A stretch of 64,000 bases of DNA from Pseudosulfitobacter pseudonitzschiae (GCF_002222635.1 NZ_CP022416.1:248001-312000); one strand, 5' to 3'; counted from the first letter of the stretch, positions 49,478 to 61,689 are shown. Translations and numbers: made by a program. Notes: generated by a model not told the origin, from the letters alone.

Positions 49478-50758
49478 TTATTTCAGCAAGTTCGGTAAGG
49501 TCATCGAGATCGCGGGCACATAGGTGACCAGCAGCAGCGCAAACAGGATTGCAAGATAGAAGGGCCAGATCGTCTTGACCGCTTCCTCGATCCTGATCCC
49601 GCCGACAACGCAGCCGACGAAAAGACAGGCCCCCACAGGTGGCGTACACAGGCCAAGCCCGAGGTTCATCATCATGATAACGCCGAATTGCACCGGGTCC
49701 ATGTCGATGCCGACGACGACGGGCAGAAAGATGGGGGTGCATATCAGGATAAGGGCGGCCATATCCATGATCATACCCAGAACCAGCAACGTCAGGTTCA
49801 GCAGCAGCAGGATGACCAGCGGGTTCGTCGACAGCGAGGTCACGAAGGTCGCCAGATTGTCCGGCACGCGGTAAAGCGCCAGCAGATAGGCAAAGGCCGA
49901 CGCGGTGGCCACCAGCATCATCACCAGTGCCGTGGTGCGGACCGAGTTGATGACCGCCGCCTTGAAGCCTTCCCATGTCAGTTCGCGGTAGACGAAGATG
50001 GTGACGAGCAGCGCCCAGATAGCGCCAAAGGCACCGGATTCTGTCACGGTCATGACGCCCGATAGCACGCCGCCGACGATGATGACGGCTGTGAGCAGAC
50101 CGGGAATGGCTACGGCAAAGCTGATCAACAGGGCGTACCAGCCGGGAAATTCCTCGGAGGGGTAACCGCGTTTGACAGCAATCCACCATGCCACGACGCC
50201 CAGACACAGGCACATCAGGATACCCGGCACCACACCCGCGAGAAACAACTGCGACACCGACACGCCGCCACCTGCTGCGACGGCAAACAGGATCATGTTG
50301 TGCGAAGGCGGGATCACCACACCCGCGACCGATGATGTAACAGTGACGTTGACCGCATAATCCGCGTCATAGCCTTTTTCCTTCATCACCGGCATCAGGA
50401 TCGCGCCCAAGGCCGAGGTGTCTGCCACGGCCGAACCGGAAATGCCGCCAAACAACATGGACGAGGTCACATTGACCACGCCCAGCCCGCCACGGACCCT
50501 GCCCACTGCGCTGGCGGCCAGCCGGACCAGACGGCCCGCGATGCCGCCTTGCATCATCAGGTCACCTGCAAAGATGAAGAACGGGATCGCCAGCAGGGAA
50601 AACACCGAAATGCCCGACAGGATGCGTTGAAAGCCGATGAACAACGGTAAGCCTTCGTAGACGAAGCCGGCGACAGTGGCGAGGCCAAGGGCGAAGGCCA
50701 CCGGCATCCCTGCGATCAGACCAAGGGCAAAAATGCCAAAAAGAAGTGCAAGGCCCAT
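49478..50758 (-). CDS. dctM: TRAP transporter large permease (DctM), uronate system
   Basis: 426 residues, about 12 transmembrane segments and DctM signatures (IPFFIFAGDLMMQGGIAGRLV, GGISGSAVADTSALG, VIPPSHNMILFA, LCTPPVGACLFVGC). Na+-coupled transport subunit of the uronate TRAP system. Its start is adjacent to the dctQ stop with no spacer, and udh follows after 10 bases. It is distinct from the DctM at 37146-38423. Confidence 0.92.
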   Translation of the reverse strand: MGLALLFGIFALGLIAGMPVAFALGLATVAGFVYEGLPLFIGFQRILSGISVFSLLAIPFFIFAGDLMMQGGIAGRLVRLAASAVGRVRGGLGVVNVTSSMLFGGISGSAVADTSALGAILMPVMKEKGYDADYAVNVTVTSSVAGVVIPPSHNMILFAVAAGGGVSVSQLFLAGVVPGILMCLCLGVVAWWIAVKRGYPSEEFPGWYALLISFAVAIPGLLTAVIIVGGVLSGVMTVTESGAFGAIWALLVTIFVYRELTWEGFKAAVINSVRTTALVMMLVATASAFAYLLALYRVPDNLATFVTSLSTNPLVILLLLNLTLLVLGMIMDMAALILICTPIFLPVVVGIDMDPVQFGVIMMMNLGLGLCTPPVGACLFVGCVVGGIRIEEAVKTIWPFYLAILFALLLVTYVPAISMTLPNLLK

Positions 50759-51277
50759 TTAATGCTCCATAGGGTCGATGCCGCGCGCAAGGTCGGCAAG
50801 GTGGACAAGGGAAAACAGCACGCTCAGAACGCCGCAGATGACCATTGGAACGGCCCTCCATCCTTCGGCGATGCCCAGCATCGGAATACGGCGGCGCCAT
50901 GTTTTTTCCGCCAGATCAAAGCCCTGCGCGGCAAGGTAGTAGCCAAAAATAATGACCCCGATCACTGCGACCCAGCGCAGGGGAACACGGATTGGCATGG
51001 GCATCATCTCGCGCAGGAAATCGACCGAGAGGTGGGATTTGGTCCACACGCCAACAGCGCCTCCCAGAAAGGTGATCCAGACCACCAGCAGCAGGGCCGC
51101 CTGCTCCACCCAAGTGGGTGTGTCGTTCAAAACGTAGCGACCGAAGACCAACCATCCGAAGATCGCGATCAAAAACACCATCTGCGTGCCGGCGACGATC
51201 ATGCAAATCCGCGCGATGGTGTCGAGGATGCGGGTGATCGGGCCCCGCGGCCCGTCGAAATTGGTCAGAAGTGGCAT
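50759..51277 (-). CDS. dctQ: TRAP transporter small permease (DctQ), uronate system
   Basis: 172 residues with four hydrophobic helices and the DctQ-type FGRYVLNDTPTWVEQAALLLVVW segment after helix 1. It pairs with the DctM that follows immediately. Upstream, 66 bases separate it from dctP and hold a hairpin. Start at 51277 follows GGAGGC. Confidence 0.9.
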   Translation of the reverse strand: MPLLTNFDGPRGPITRILDTIARICMIVAGTQMVFLIAIFGWLVFGRYVLNDTPTWVEQAALLLVVWITFLGGAVGVWTKSHLSVDFLREMMPMPIRVPLRWVAVIGVIIFGYYLAAQGFDLAEKTWRRRIPMLGIAEGWRAVPMVICGVLSVLFSLVHLADLARGIDPMEH

Positions 51278-51300
51278 GAAGGCCTCCGGGGAAACGCAAG

Positions 51301-51327
51301 ACCCCGATCCGTTGCACGGACCGGGGT
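51301..51327 (-). terminator. Intra-operon hairpin between dctP and dctQ (uronate system)
   Basis: ACCCCGATCCG (51301-51311) pairs with CGGACCGGGGT (51317-51327): ten of eleven positions match, with one A-C mismatch and a 5-base loop. It starts just after the dctP stop and likely tunes permease expression or protects the dctP message. Confidence 0.5.
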
Positions 51328-51343
51328 ATCAGGAACCAAGGGA

Positions 51344-52318
51344 TCAGTTGGTCGACTGAATGTCAGTGATCAGGACTTCAAGGTCGGGATTTGCCTTGAT
51401 AAAACCCTCGTAGACGGGCCCCATTGCATCCTGAAACGCTTTGGGATCAGCCACTTCATTGATCTCTACACCCGCTGCCTCGACTTTGGCGCGGCTGACT
51501 TTTTCACGTTCGGCCCAAAGTGTGCGCTGCTCTTGCGCGGCGGCGACGGCTGCGGCCTTCACGATGTCTTTGTCCGCGTCCGAAAGCCCGTCCCATGTGG
51601 CGGTCGAGACGCACAAACACTCGGGGATGATCAGGTGGTTGGTGATCGAGTAGTATTTGGCGACCTCGAAGTGGTTCGAGCTGTCGTAGGAGGGATAGTT
51701 GTTTTCAGCCCCGTCGATCACGCCGGTTTTCAACGACTGGTAAACTTCGCCGTAAGCCATTGGTGTGGCGTTACCGCCCAGCTGGTCGACCATGTTGACG
51801 TACAGATCGTTGTTCATCACGCGAAACTTCATGCCTTCGACGTCTGCAGGTGTCTCGATCGGTTTTTTGGTGTTGTAGAAAGACCGCGAACCGCTGTCGA
51901 ACCACGACAGGGCAACCAGACCTTCGGCAGCAAGCGCATCCGAGAAACGCTGGCCGATCTCACCGTCCATGACGGTGTGCATCTGATCGACATCGCGAAA
52001 GATGAAGGGCAGTGACAGCACGTTGGTCGCCGGAACGATCTGGCCCATCGGACCCATATTGAAGTTGGCGAAATCCAGACCGCCGTTGCGGACCTGTTCG
52101 ATGGCGTCGGGCTGATCGCCCAAAACCGCGTTGTGGTAGACTGCGGGAGTAATCCGGCCCTCGGTCTTGTCGGCGACTTCCTTGGCGAACGTCTCGAGCG
52201 CGATCGAGTTGGGATAATCCTCGGGGTGAATGTTCCAGCCACGCCATTCATCTGCCATTGCCGGTGCGGCAATGAGGGCAGCGATGGCACCGGACAGTAC
52301 GATACGGGTAAATGTCAT
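51344..52318 (-). CDS. dctP: TRAP transporter solute-binding protein, uronate system
   Basis: 324 residues with a signal peptide (IVLSGAIAALIAAPAMAD, cleavage near residue 22). The ligand-carboxylate Arg lies in GMKFRVMNN, followed by MAYGEVYQSLKTGVIDGAENN, typical of DctP proteins. Operon with udh suggests D-glucuronate or D-galacturonate as ligand. The start at 52318 has GGGAGGAT 6 bases upstream; the open frame upstream crosses the promoter and operator and is not coding. Confidence 0.93.
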   Translation of the reverse strand: MTFTRIVLSGAIAALIAAPAMADEWRGWNIHPEDYPNSIALETFAKEVADKTEGRITPAVYHNAVLGDQPDAIEQVRNGGLDFANFNMGPMGQIVPATNVLSLPFIFRDVDQMHTVMDGEIGQRFSDALAAEGLVALSWFDSGSRSFYNTKKPIETPADVEGMKFRVMNNDLYVNMVDQLGGNATPMAYGEVYQSLKTGVIDGAENNYPSYDSSNHFEVAKYYSITNHLIIPECLCVSTATWDGLSDADKDIVKAAAVAAAQEQRTLWAEREKVSRAKVEAAGVEINEVADPKAFQDAMGPVYEGFIKANPDLEVLITDIQSTN

Positions 52319-52378
52319 ATTAAATCCTCCCAGATTTTTGTGGCGGTTCATGGCCGCCGATGGGGCGATGTATGCGGA

Positions 52379-52408
52379 ATCATATGTTAGATTGTCAACA
52401 CATATGAT
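52379..52408. promoter_or_regulatory. Candidate operator/promoter of the uronate TRAP operon
   Basis: A perfect 9-bp inverted repeat, ATCATATGT (52379-52387) and ACATATGAT (52400-52408), has a 12-base centre. On the minus strand a consensus -35 TTGACA (52398-52393) lies inside it, so a bound repressor would block polymerase. The combination ATCATA then TGTTGACA recurs before kdgD. Assigned to the adjacent GntR regulator by position. Confidence 0.6.
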
Positions 52409-52475
52409 GAATTTAGCCACGATTTGACAAATTCCCCGCAATGTCGCTTTAGTCTTTGGGAAAAGGAGTCTCGTT

Positions 52476-53231
52476 ATGGCCACCACACCCGCAGGCAAAA
52501 CGCCCTCATCGCGTCATGCGTCGCCGCGTGCGCGCGGCAATCTTGTTGCCGAAGTTGTCGTACAGCTGCGCGACCAGATCGCGAGCGGCACCTTTGCGGT
52601 TGGAGATAAGCTGCCATCAGAAGCGCGGCTGACAGATGCGTTTTCAGTGTCCCGCACCGTGATTCGCGAGGCCATCGCGACATTGCGCGCCGATGGTCTG
52701 GTTGAGCCGCGTCAGGGCGCGGGCGTTTTTGTGCTAGAGCCCGCAGACCCCGAAGTGCGCCCGTTTCAAGTGGTGGACGTGGACAAGATTTCTTCTATTA
52801 TTGAGGTACTTGAGCTGAGAACCGCTGTTGAGATGGAGGCCGCGGCATTGGCTGCGGTTCGCCGCTCTCCCGCGCAAGAAGAAGAGATCTATCAGGCCGA
52901 GGCGCAGATTCGCGCCCTTGCGCAGAGCGGTGAACCAACGACCGAAGCAGACTTTCGCTTTCACCGCGCGGTGGCTTTGGCCACGAACAATCCCCGCTTT
53001 GTCGAGTTTCTGGACGTGATGGGCAAGACTGTGATTCCACGCTCGAATCTTGAGGCGGCAGGGCGACAGCGCAGCTCTGACAGCTATATCGCGCTGATCT
53101 CTGCCGAACATCGCGCCATTGCCGATGCCGTCGCCCAAGGCGATGCCGAGGCCGCGCGCGACGCTGTGCGCCATCATCTGCGGGGAAGCCAGCAGAGATA
53201 TCGCAGTCTTTTGCGCGACTCATCTAAATAG
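52476..53231 (+). CDS. GntR-family (FadR/FCD) regulator of uronate catabolism
   Basis: 251 residues. The HTH covers about 20-90 (VVQLRDQIASGTFAVGDKLPSE, FSVSRTVIREAIATLRADGL) and the FCD domain follows ([46 protein letters not shown]), with the Asp/His residues that bind metal in this family. It is divergent from TRAP-udh and upstream of kdgD-gci-gli, so it probably represses both until a uronate or aldarate intermediate binds. Start at 52476 follows AAGGAG. Confidence 0.9.
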   Translation: MATTPAGKTPSSRHASPRARGNLVAEVVVQLRDQIASGTFAVGDKLPSEARLTDAFSVSRTVIREAIATLRADGLVEPRQGAGVFVLEPADPEVRPFQVVDVDKISSIIEVLELRTAVEMEAAALAAVRRSPAQEEEIYQAEAQIRALAQSGEPTTEADFRFHRAVALATNNPRFVEFLDVMGKTVIPRSNLEAAGRQRSSDSYIALISAEHRAIADAVAQGDAEAARDAVRHHLRGSQQRYRSLLRDSSK

Positions 53232-55341
<2,110 letters not shown>

Positions 55342-55345
<4 letters not shown>

Positions 55346-56208
55346 TCGACCGCAAGCTGACCGGAGCAAAGCCCGCCATTACCCTACCAAAGGGGACGGT
55401 GGACACACAGTGCCATATGTACCTTTCGGGATATCCTTCGTTGCCCGGTGGCCCGCCGAACCCTGCGGATCCGTTGCCGACGCCGGATATGTATCTGCGC
55501 ATGGCCGAGTGGCTGGGCATCGAGCGGGTGGTGATCACCCAAGGCAACGCGCAACAGGGTGACAACAGCAACCTGATCGCTTGCGTGAAACAACTGGGTG
55601 AGATGGCACGCGGGGTCGCGGCCATTTATGCAAGCACCACAGACGCCGAGATGCAGGCCATGACCGACGCCGGCATTGTCGGCGCGCGGATTATGGACTT
55701 GCCCGGCGGTGCCGTCGGGCTGGATGCACTTGAGGCGGTGGACGCCAAGGCTGCGGCTTACGGTTGGACGTTGGCAGTGCAGTTTGACGGGTCGGACATT
55801 CTGGACCACGAGGCCCGTCTGGCGGCGCTGCAAAGCCGTTGGATTCTGGACCATCACGGCAAGTTCTTTCGCGGGGCTGCGCCAGATGGCCCCGAGATTG
55901 CTTGTGTCAAACGTCTAATTGACGGCGGGAAATGCTGGTACAAGCTGGCCGGGTGCTACGAGAGTTCATTAACCGGCGCCCCCGATTTTTCCGACATTGC
56001 AGCGATAACGCGCGCGGTGGTTGGCCACACCTCGGATCGGGTGATTTGGGGCACAAACTGGCCGCACAATCTGGCCAAAACCACGGCAGAGTATCCTGAC
56101 GACGGCGCGCTGCTGGACGTGGTGCTGGGCTGGGTGCCAGAACAAGACCGCACCAAGGTGCTGGTTACAAACGCAGAAGACTTGTTTGGCTTTCCATCGG
56201 TTAACTGA
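55342..56208 (+). CDS. gli: D-galactarolactone isomerase (amidohydrolase family)
   Basis: 288 residues, amidohydrolase-2 barrel like 2-pyrone-4,6-dicarboxylate lactonase (VDTQCHMYLSGYP, ILDHHGKFFRG, VIWGTNWPHNL). In the oxidative uronate pathway the homologous Agrobacterium protein isomerises the 1,5-lactone made by Udh to the 1,4-lactone used by Gci. Start overlaps the gci stop. The last pathway enzyme, 2-oxoglutarate-semialdehyde dehydrogenase, is not encoded in this window. Confidence 0.88.
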
Positions 56209-56313
56209 TGACATTTTACTGAATGCGCCATCACATGGCCCCTTAACCAAGGAATGACGGCCATATGGATGACCAACTTCGGTTCGTGCTTCGAAGCAAA
56301 TTGGGCCTGTTCA

Positions 56314-57711
56314 TCAAGTCAACCTGTCGCGCAATGCGCTAAGATGTGTCTCTAAAAGTGTGACTGCGGCCTGATGAGTGTTGGCTTCGGTGTAGCAACG
56401 AAACTCGGGGGCGTTGCCAGAGGGGCGCAAGTGGATGACGTCACCGCCTCGAAACGTCACACGCAGGCCATCTTTATTGTCGACAGCAACCTCGGGTGGC
56501 ATGGAGGCGAAAAATGCGGCGCGGTAACCGGCGTCTTGTTTCATTTGCTTCAGAAACAATTCCGATCGGTTCTGGTCAACGCCCTGCAGGCGGTCTGCAG
56601 CGGTAAAACAAGGCGGCAGGGCAGCAGCGATTTCGGCGATGGTCACTCCAGCGGCACGGGCTGCGGCCAACGGAGTCAGAAGCGGTAGCAGGCCGTCACG
56701 GGTCATTAATGGAGCGAGCGAGCCGTTTGGACCTGCAGCCTTAAAGCCGAGCAAAAAGCCGCCATTTGCTTCGTAACCGACCACTTTGGCCTCAATATCT
56801 GCGTCTAGAATGTCCTCCATCGCAGCGATGACATAGGGAGAGCCAATGCGGGTGCGCCGATTGGTAGTGAAGCAATCCATTTGATTGATCATTGAGTTTG
56901 AAGAGACTGGAGTACACAGGATATCCGCCCCCAGCGCCCGGGCGGTAATTGGACCAAGCACGTCACCGGCGATTATGGCGCCATTGGCATCGATAAGCAT
57001 TGGCCGGTCAGCATCTCCATCGGTGGAAATCAATGCATCCAGCGCATTGACGGTACACCAGGTTGCCAGTTGACTGCGGGTTTCAGGGGCGACCGCTTCG
57101 GTGTCTACGGGGATGAATGTGTCAGACCAGGCTAGCGGGACTGGCGTACCACCACAGCCTTGCACCACAGCAACCATTATTTCACGAGCAACAGAGCTGT
57201 GCTGGTAGACACCAATGCGCAGGCCCGAGAGCGCGTGACTGCCAAAGGCGTCAGTGTAGCGCGCGATATAGTCATTGGCGCAGGTAAGATTGACTTTCTC
57301 GTCACCCTTGCGTTCGGGCAGATCGGGCAGGTGGTCTAATAGCGCCAGTATTTGGGTTTCATCTTCTTTTGAAATCTCCCCGACCGGAAGATAAAATTTC
57401 AATCCATTGCGGTCGGCCGGGATGTGGCTGCCGGTAATCATCACGGCACCACATCCTGCGTTCATCGCGCCCAAGGCAAGCGCTGGTGTGGGCACATGAC
57501 CGCAACGCACAGCGGTTAGCCCGCATTCACAGATCGTTTGAAGTACCATTTCAGCGATAGCAGGCGACGAAGGGCGCAGATCCCACCCTACGTGCACAGC
57601 TTCTCCTTGCGGGCATGCCGCGACAAAGGCCCGCACATAAGAAGCAATTAGCTCGGGTGTCAGTTCAGTGACAAGACCACGTAGGCCGCTGGTGCCAAAT
57701 TTAGGGGGCAT
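56314..57711 (-). CDS. Phosphomannomutase/phosphoglucomutase family protein
   Basis: 465 residues, alpha-D-phosphohexomutase family: substrate loop KFGTSGLRG at residues 4-12, active serine Ser95 in TGSHIP (TASHNP in most members), metal loop STDGDADRP and phosphate-binding RPSGNAPEFR near the C-terminus. It probably interconverts hexose 1- and 6-phosphates for polysaccharide precursors. An upstream ATG at 57750 adds 13 residues; the ATG at 57711 with GAGAGGAG 12 bases before it gives the usual family N-terminus. First gene of the surface-polysaccharide region. Confidence 0.87.
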   Translation of the reverse strand: MPPKFGTSGLRGLVTELTPELIASYVRAFVAACPQGEAVHVGWDLRPSSPAIAEMVLQTICECGLTAVRCGHVPTPALALGAMNAGCGAVMITGSHIPADRNGLKFYLPVGEISKEDETQILALLDHLPDLPERKGDEKVNLTCANDYIARYTDAFGSHALSGLRIGVYQHSSVAREIMVAVVQGCGGTPVPLAWSDTFIPVDTEAVAPETRSQLATWCTVNALDALISTDGDADRPMLIDANGAIIAGDVLGPITARALGADILCTPVSSNSMINQMDCFTTNRRTRIGSPYVIAAMEDILDADIEAKVVGYEANGGFLLGFKAAGPNGSLAPLMTRDGLLPLLTPLAAARAAGVTIAEIAAALPPCFTAADRLQGVDQNRSELFLKQMKQDAGYRAAFFASMPPEVAVDNKDGLRVTFRGGDVIHLRPSGNAPEFRCYTEANTHQAAVTLLETHLSALRDRLT

Positions 57712-58401
57712 ATAGCGAGATTTCTCCTCTCGAAACTTAGTTGGTGCCATACTAGGTCCGCGGCAACAAACACACCACCAATCATACGCGGGTTCTTTGG
57801 CAAATTACACTGGTGGACAGGCGGGAAGGCGCAGGCAATGTGGCGTTGTGCTTTCAAGGCTTGAGCCCGTCGCCTATGACACCTTGCAAGCGGTTGGCAA
57901 TGTGCTCCAATGTTATGGTCAGCCGTACGGCGGAATAAAAAGGGTTCATTCTACAAAGGTGCACAAACTTGGCCAAGGGGGCCGAGGTCTGGGCCCCTCG
58001 GGCTGAGCCAACGAGAGACAGAAGATGCGACGTCCCATCCCGATCAGCCGCAAATCGAACGGCCCTACCAATTGCCAAAGTCATGGAAGCAAGGCCTAGA
58101 GGGTATTGACAAACCACTGTCAGAGAAGGTTACACCACTGGTCCAGCGCCTCGGCCGAGACGTTTGGGCACAAGTTTTTCGCCAATCTGCGGAGGTGCGA
58201 GTTGCCATTGCAGGGAACCAGTCGCGCATTGTGGCACTATGAGCGATTCTTACATAAAAATCTGCCTTTTTGGGGTCGAGATAAGTACTTTAGTTTAGTG
58301 CTTAGGCATAGTACTGCCTACTCTTGGGACATTCATTTAAAGTCTTGAAGATTGGGCTATGTGGAACAGTCGGTCAGATCTGAAGCTTAAGGAGAGCGCG
58401 A
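57712..58401. other. Intergenic region, no recognised gene
   Basis: About 690 bases between the divergent mutase and phosphatase genes. Short open frames exist on both strands (for example 57910-58242 plus, 57854-58117 minus), but neither resembles a family I know or has a good ribosome site. From about 58240 the sequence is markedly A+T-rich, and a small hairpin TAGGCA/TGCCTA lies near 58303-58320. It may hold promoters and remnants. Confidence 0.5.
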
Positions 58402-59184
58402 GTGTTTCGCAGACTAAGTGAACGCGTGAGGAAATGGCGCACCAAGAATGCACTGCTAGATGCCCCTGCAATGGCAAATTTGCGGCCTGAAGCACCATTT
58501 TTCGCAGTCGGAGACGTTCACGGTTGCAAAGACGCATTAGAGAATTTGATACGCAATGTTGATGAAGTTGCCGATGGGGAAGAAACTATAGTGTTTCTTG
58601 GGGACTACATAGATCGGGGCGCCCAATCTCAGCAAGTTTTATCATGGCTTTTTGAAGCGAGCCAAACCTTTCCGACACAAGTCGTCTGTTTGATGGGCAA
58701 CCACGAGCGTATGATGCTCGACTTCATTGATGATCCGGCAGGATCGGGCGTGCACTGGCTGCGACATGGGGGGCTTGATACACTGGCCAGCTTTGGGGTG
58801 GGATTCCACAAACGCGAAATGGACACTGCAATGTCCATAGAAATAGCCAACGACTTGGAAGCTGCGATGCCCGACGGCATGCAGGATTGGTTGCGCTCCT
58901 TACCGTTACACTGGACCAGCGGAAATGTTCACTGTGTGCATGCGGCCATGTCTCCCCTGCGTACAATTCAAAACCAACGTGACGCGGTGCTGCTTTGGGG
59001 TCACCCGGATTTTTTAACCCAACCACGGTGTGACGGAAACTTTGTAGTGCATGGGCACACAATTGTGAAAAAAGCGACTGTCACAGGGCACCGGATCCAG
59101 ATTGACACCGGGGCATACCGGACCGGTCGGCTTAGCGCGGCCCGCGTTGCAGCCGGAGAATGCAGCTTTCTTGAGAGCGCCTGA
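58402..59184 (+). CDS. PPP-family metallophosphoesterase (Ser/Thr phosphatase-like)
   Basis: 260 residues with all metal-binding signatures in order: GDVHG near residue 37, GDYIDRG near 66, GNHE near 98, and C-terminal VHGHT. Such enzymes dephosphorylate proteins or cleave dinucleoside polyphosphates. The start is GTG at 58402 with AAGGAG 8 bases upstream. Upstream of a bacterial tyrosine kinase gene, it could act on exopolysaccharide-machinery proteins, but that link is by position only. Confidence 0.88.
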   Translation: MFRRLSERVRKWRTKNALLDAPAMANLRPEAPFFAVGDVHGCKDALENLIRNVDEVADGEETIVFLGDYIDRGAQSQQVLSWLFEASQTFPTQVVCLMGNHERMMLDFIDDPAGSGVHWLRHGGLDTLASFGVGFHKREMDTAMSIEIANDLEAAMPDGMQDWLRSLPLHWTSGNVHCVHAAMSPLRTIQNQRDAVLLWGHPDFLTQPRCDGNFVVHGHTIVKKATVTGHRIQIDTGAYRTGRLSAARVAAGECSFLESA

Positions 59185-59565
59185 ACGTGACCCGGTTATC
59201 GCAAAGTAATACTAAAAAGAGAGATTATTGAACAGATTAGAGCCGTTTCTTGATTGGTCTTCCTGCTTTGCAGGGCCACGATCAGGATTGGTTGCCGGTT
59301 GATAAAAGTCATCTGATCCGGCGCCTGTCTCTCCCGCGATGCACTAGGCGCATCTTCTTATCCATGCCGTTACCAAAAAACTTTTGGCACAGGTTTGCGC
59401 AGGGGGATCGACAATGCTATCGGACGTGCACGTTTGCGGGAGAAGTACGGCATTCCCTAGGCAGAAAGTTGCACATAGATAAAATTGCCGCCGTGGCAAT
59501 CCAAACAACCACCCTATAAGTACGTTTTCAATAATGGTTTCGGCCCATCTAAATATGGACTTTCA
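59185..59565. other. Intergenic region, probable leader of the polysaccharide co-polymerase gene
   Basis: About 380 bases without a supportable gene. A 89-codon open frame (59250-59519) has no good start or ribosome site. The region likely carries the promoter and a long 5' leader for the tyrosine-kinase gene; I see no clear -35/-10 pair or regulatory motif. Confidence 0.5.
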
Positions 59566-61689
59566 ATGAGACAGTTGCCCGTGAATACTGATGCCCACCA
59601 CCAAGAGCTACAGGACGACGAAATCAATCTGGGCAATCTGGCACAGACAATCTGGCGTGGTAAATTGTGGATTCTGCTCAGCGGATTTCTGGCCGTATTC
59701 CTGGGGGGCTACTATGCTTACGCGGTGGCCGTACCTGTTTATACCGCCAATGCATCTATCGCTTTGGAGAGTCAGCAGGAGCAAGTGATGGACATTCAAA
59801 GCGTCGTCACGGGTCTTGGTGCGGATCAATCAACCATCAACACAGAAACTGAGGTTATCCGGTCGCGGGGGCTGATCGAGCAGCTAGTGCTCGACATGAA
59901 CTTACTTCAAGACCCTGAATTTAATCGCAAACTACAACCACCTCAAAAATTCTCGCTTGGACAAGCCGTTGGTGCGCTCCGCGCGCTCTTCGGCGCTGAG
60001 CCTGCCGAGCAGTTAGAGCCTTCGGATCGTGCGATTTTGGACAGCACGATAAGCGCAACCCTTAAAGCAATTACGGTCACCAACCTGCGGCAGAGTTTTG
60101 TTTTCGAGATTACGGTTGTGACACAGGATCCCGCAAAATCAGCGGCCATCGCAAACCGCCTGGCAGAGCTTTATATCGACAATCAGATTGCAGTAAAATT
60201 TGAAAAAACAGAACAAGCCACGCTTTGGCTGAGCGAACGGGTCACTGCACTGCAAAAGCAGGTGGAAACGTCGCAAACAAAGCTCAAGGAATTTTCAGCC
60301 AATACCAAACTGGTCAGCGCCGAAGCCTTGTTGGGTCTGAATCGACAAATTAAAGACCTACGTGACAGGCGCACCGATCTTGCTGCCCAGCTAGATACGG
60401 CACGCGCGCATCTTGCCGCGTTGCAATCCAGCAGAGACCAGGACCCCGCTGCATTTGCCGAGATCGCAGGTGATCAAATTTTGAATCAGGCGCTTGCGTA
60501 TCTTCAGGAAGGACGCGCGGGCAGCCAGGCTGCGTTTGACACCCGGGCTCAAGCAGTGATCTCTCGCGCAGAACTGTCGCTTGCGCGTGCTGAGGCTCAA
60601 TTTGAAGCCCTTGATTTGTCCATTCGGGATACCGGCATACGTATTGATTCTCAATCTCAGGAACTGGTGAAACTGGAACAACTTCAGCGCGAAGCTGAGG
60701 CCAATCGTTTGCTCTACGACGCATTTCTAAGCCGGTTGAAAGAAACCAGCATTCAGCAAGGTATCCAACAAGCCGACAGCCGTATCCTTGGCCGCGCCGT
60801 AGTGCCCACGCAGCCCTCTGCGCCGCGCCGATCTCGCATTCTGGCGTTGTCGCTGGTCCTAGGCATCATGGTCGGAGCCGGGGCAGTGCTAGGGCACGAA
60901 ATGACGCAGAACACCTTCCGAACGGCTGAAGATCTGGAGGCCAAAACAGGCTACGCAGTCATTGGTCAGATCCCCAGAATTCCATCCAGCGCCCGCAGGG
61001 GCATCCTCGAGTATCTTGTGGAAAAACCCAATTCCGCAGCAGCTGAATCGATACGTAATTTACGCACCTCAATTCTGCTCGCCAATCTCGACAATCCTCC
61101 CAAGGTGATTATGTCAACGTCCTCCGTTCCTGGCGAAGGCAAGACGACACAGTCAGTCGCCCTGACACAGAATTTGTCAGGGCTGGGTGCGAAGGTGCTG
61201 CTTATTGAGGGGGATTTGCGCCGCCGCGTTTTGGCTACTTACTTTAACCACTCTACAAATGTGGGCTTTCTATCGGTGATCTCCGGCGAAGTGCCGCTTG
61301 AGGACGCTGTTTTTCACGATGAGGCTTTGAACGCAGATATTCTGTTCGGGCAAAAAACCTCGATCAATGCTGCTGATCTATTTTCCTCATCGAAGTTCTC
61401 TGAATTTATTGAAGAACTTCGCTCCATATATGACTATATTATCATCGATACGCCCCCTGTTCTCGCCGTTCCCGACGCTCGGGTTGTTGGGCAATCCGTT
61501 GATACGATCATCTACTCGGTAAAGTGGGACAGCACTCCACACCGCCAGGTTCTGGAAGGGCTGCAATCGCTCGAGAGCGTTAACCTCAAGGTCAGCGGGC
61601 TGGCGCTAAGTCAAATTGATAGCCGTAAGATGAAGCGCTACGGATATGGTAACGACTATGGGAAATACAAAGGGTATTATGATAACTAG
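59566..61689 (+). CDS. Polysaccharide co-polymerase / bacterial tyrosine kinase (Wzc/ExoP type)
   Basis: 707 residues. Wzz-type N-terminal domain with TM1 about 35-55, a long coiled-coil periplasmic region about 215-400, TM2 about 424-444, then a cytoplasmic BY-kinase. Walker A is SSVPGEGKTT (about 519-528), the second Walker motif is VLLIEGDLRRR, and the last is YIIIDTPP. The tail RYGYGNDYGKYKGYYDN is the tyrosine cluster that is autophosphorylated. It controls chain length and export of a surface polysaccharide. The start ATG at 59566 is preferred; the frame extends to a TTG at 59485 without support. Confidence 0.93.
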   Translation: MRQLPVNTDAHHQELQDDEINLGNLAQTIWRGKLWILLSGFLAVFLGGYYAYAVAVPVYTANASIALESQQEQVMDIQSVVTGLGADQSTINTETEVIRSRGLIEQLVLDMNLLQDPEFNRKLQPPQKFSLGQAVGALRALFGAEPAEQLEPSDRAILDSTISATLKAITVTNLRQSFVFEITVVTQDPAKSAAIANRLAELYIDNQIAVKFEKTEQATLWLSERVTALQKQVETSQTKLKEFSANTKLVSAEALLGLNRQIKDLRDRRTDLAAQLDTARAHLAALQSSRDQDPAAFAEIAGDQILNQALAYLQEGRAGSQAAFDTRAQAVISRAELSLARAEAQFEALDLSIRDTGIRIDSQSQELVKLEQLQREAEANRLLYDAFLSRLKETSIQQGIQQADSRILGRAVVPTQPSAPRRSRILALSLVLGIMVGAGAVLGHEMTQNTFRTAEDLEAKTGYAVIGQIPRIPSSARRGILEYLVEKPNSAAAESIRNLRTSILLANLDNPPKVIMSTSSVPGEGKTTQSVALTQNLSGLGAKVLLIEGDLRRRVLATYFNHSTNVGFLSVISGEVPLEDAVFHDEALNADILFGQKTSINAADLFSSSKFSEFIEELRSIYDYIIIDTPPVLAVPDARVVGQSVDTIIYSVKWDSTPHRQVLEGLQSLESVNLKVSGLALSQIDSRKMKRYGYGNDYGKYKGYYDN

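Noticed and set aside
57910-58242. 110-codon plus-strand frame in the mutase-phosphatase gap
   Set aside because: No recognised domain and no convincing start; a minus-strand frame over the same DNA is equally unsupported.
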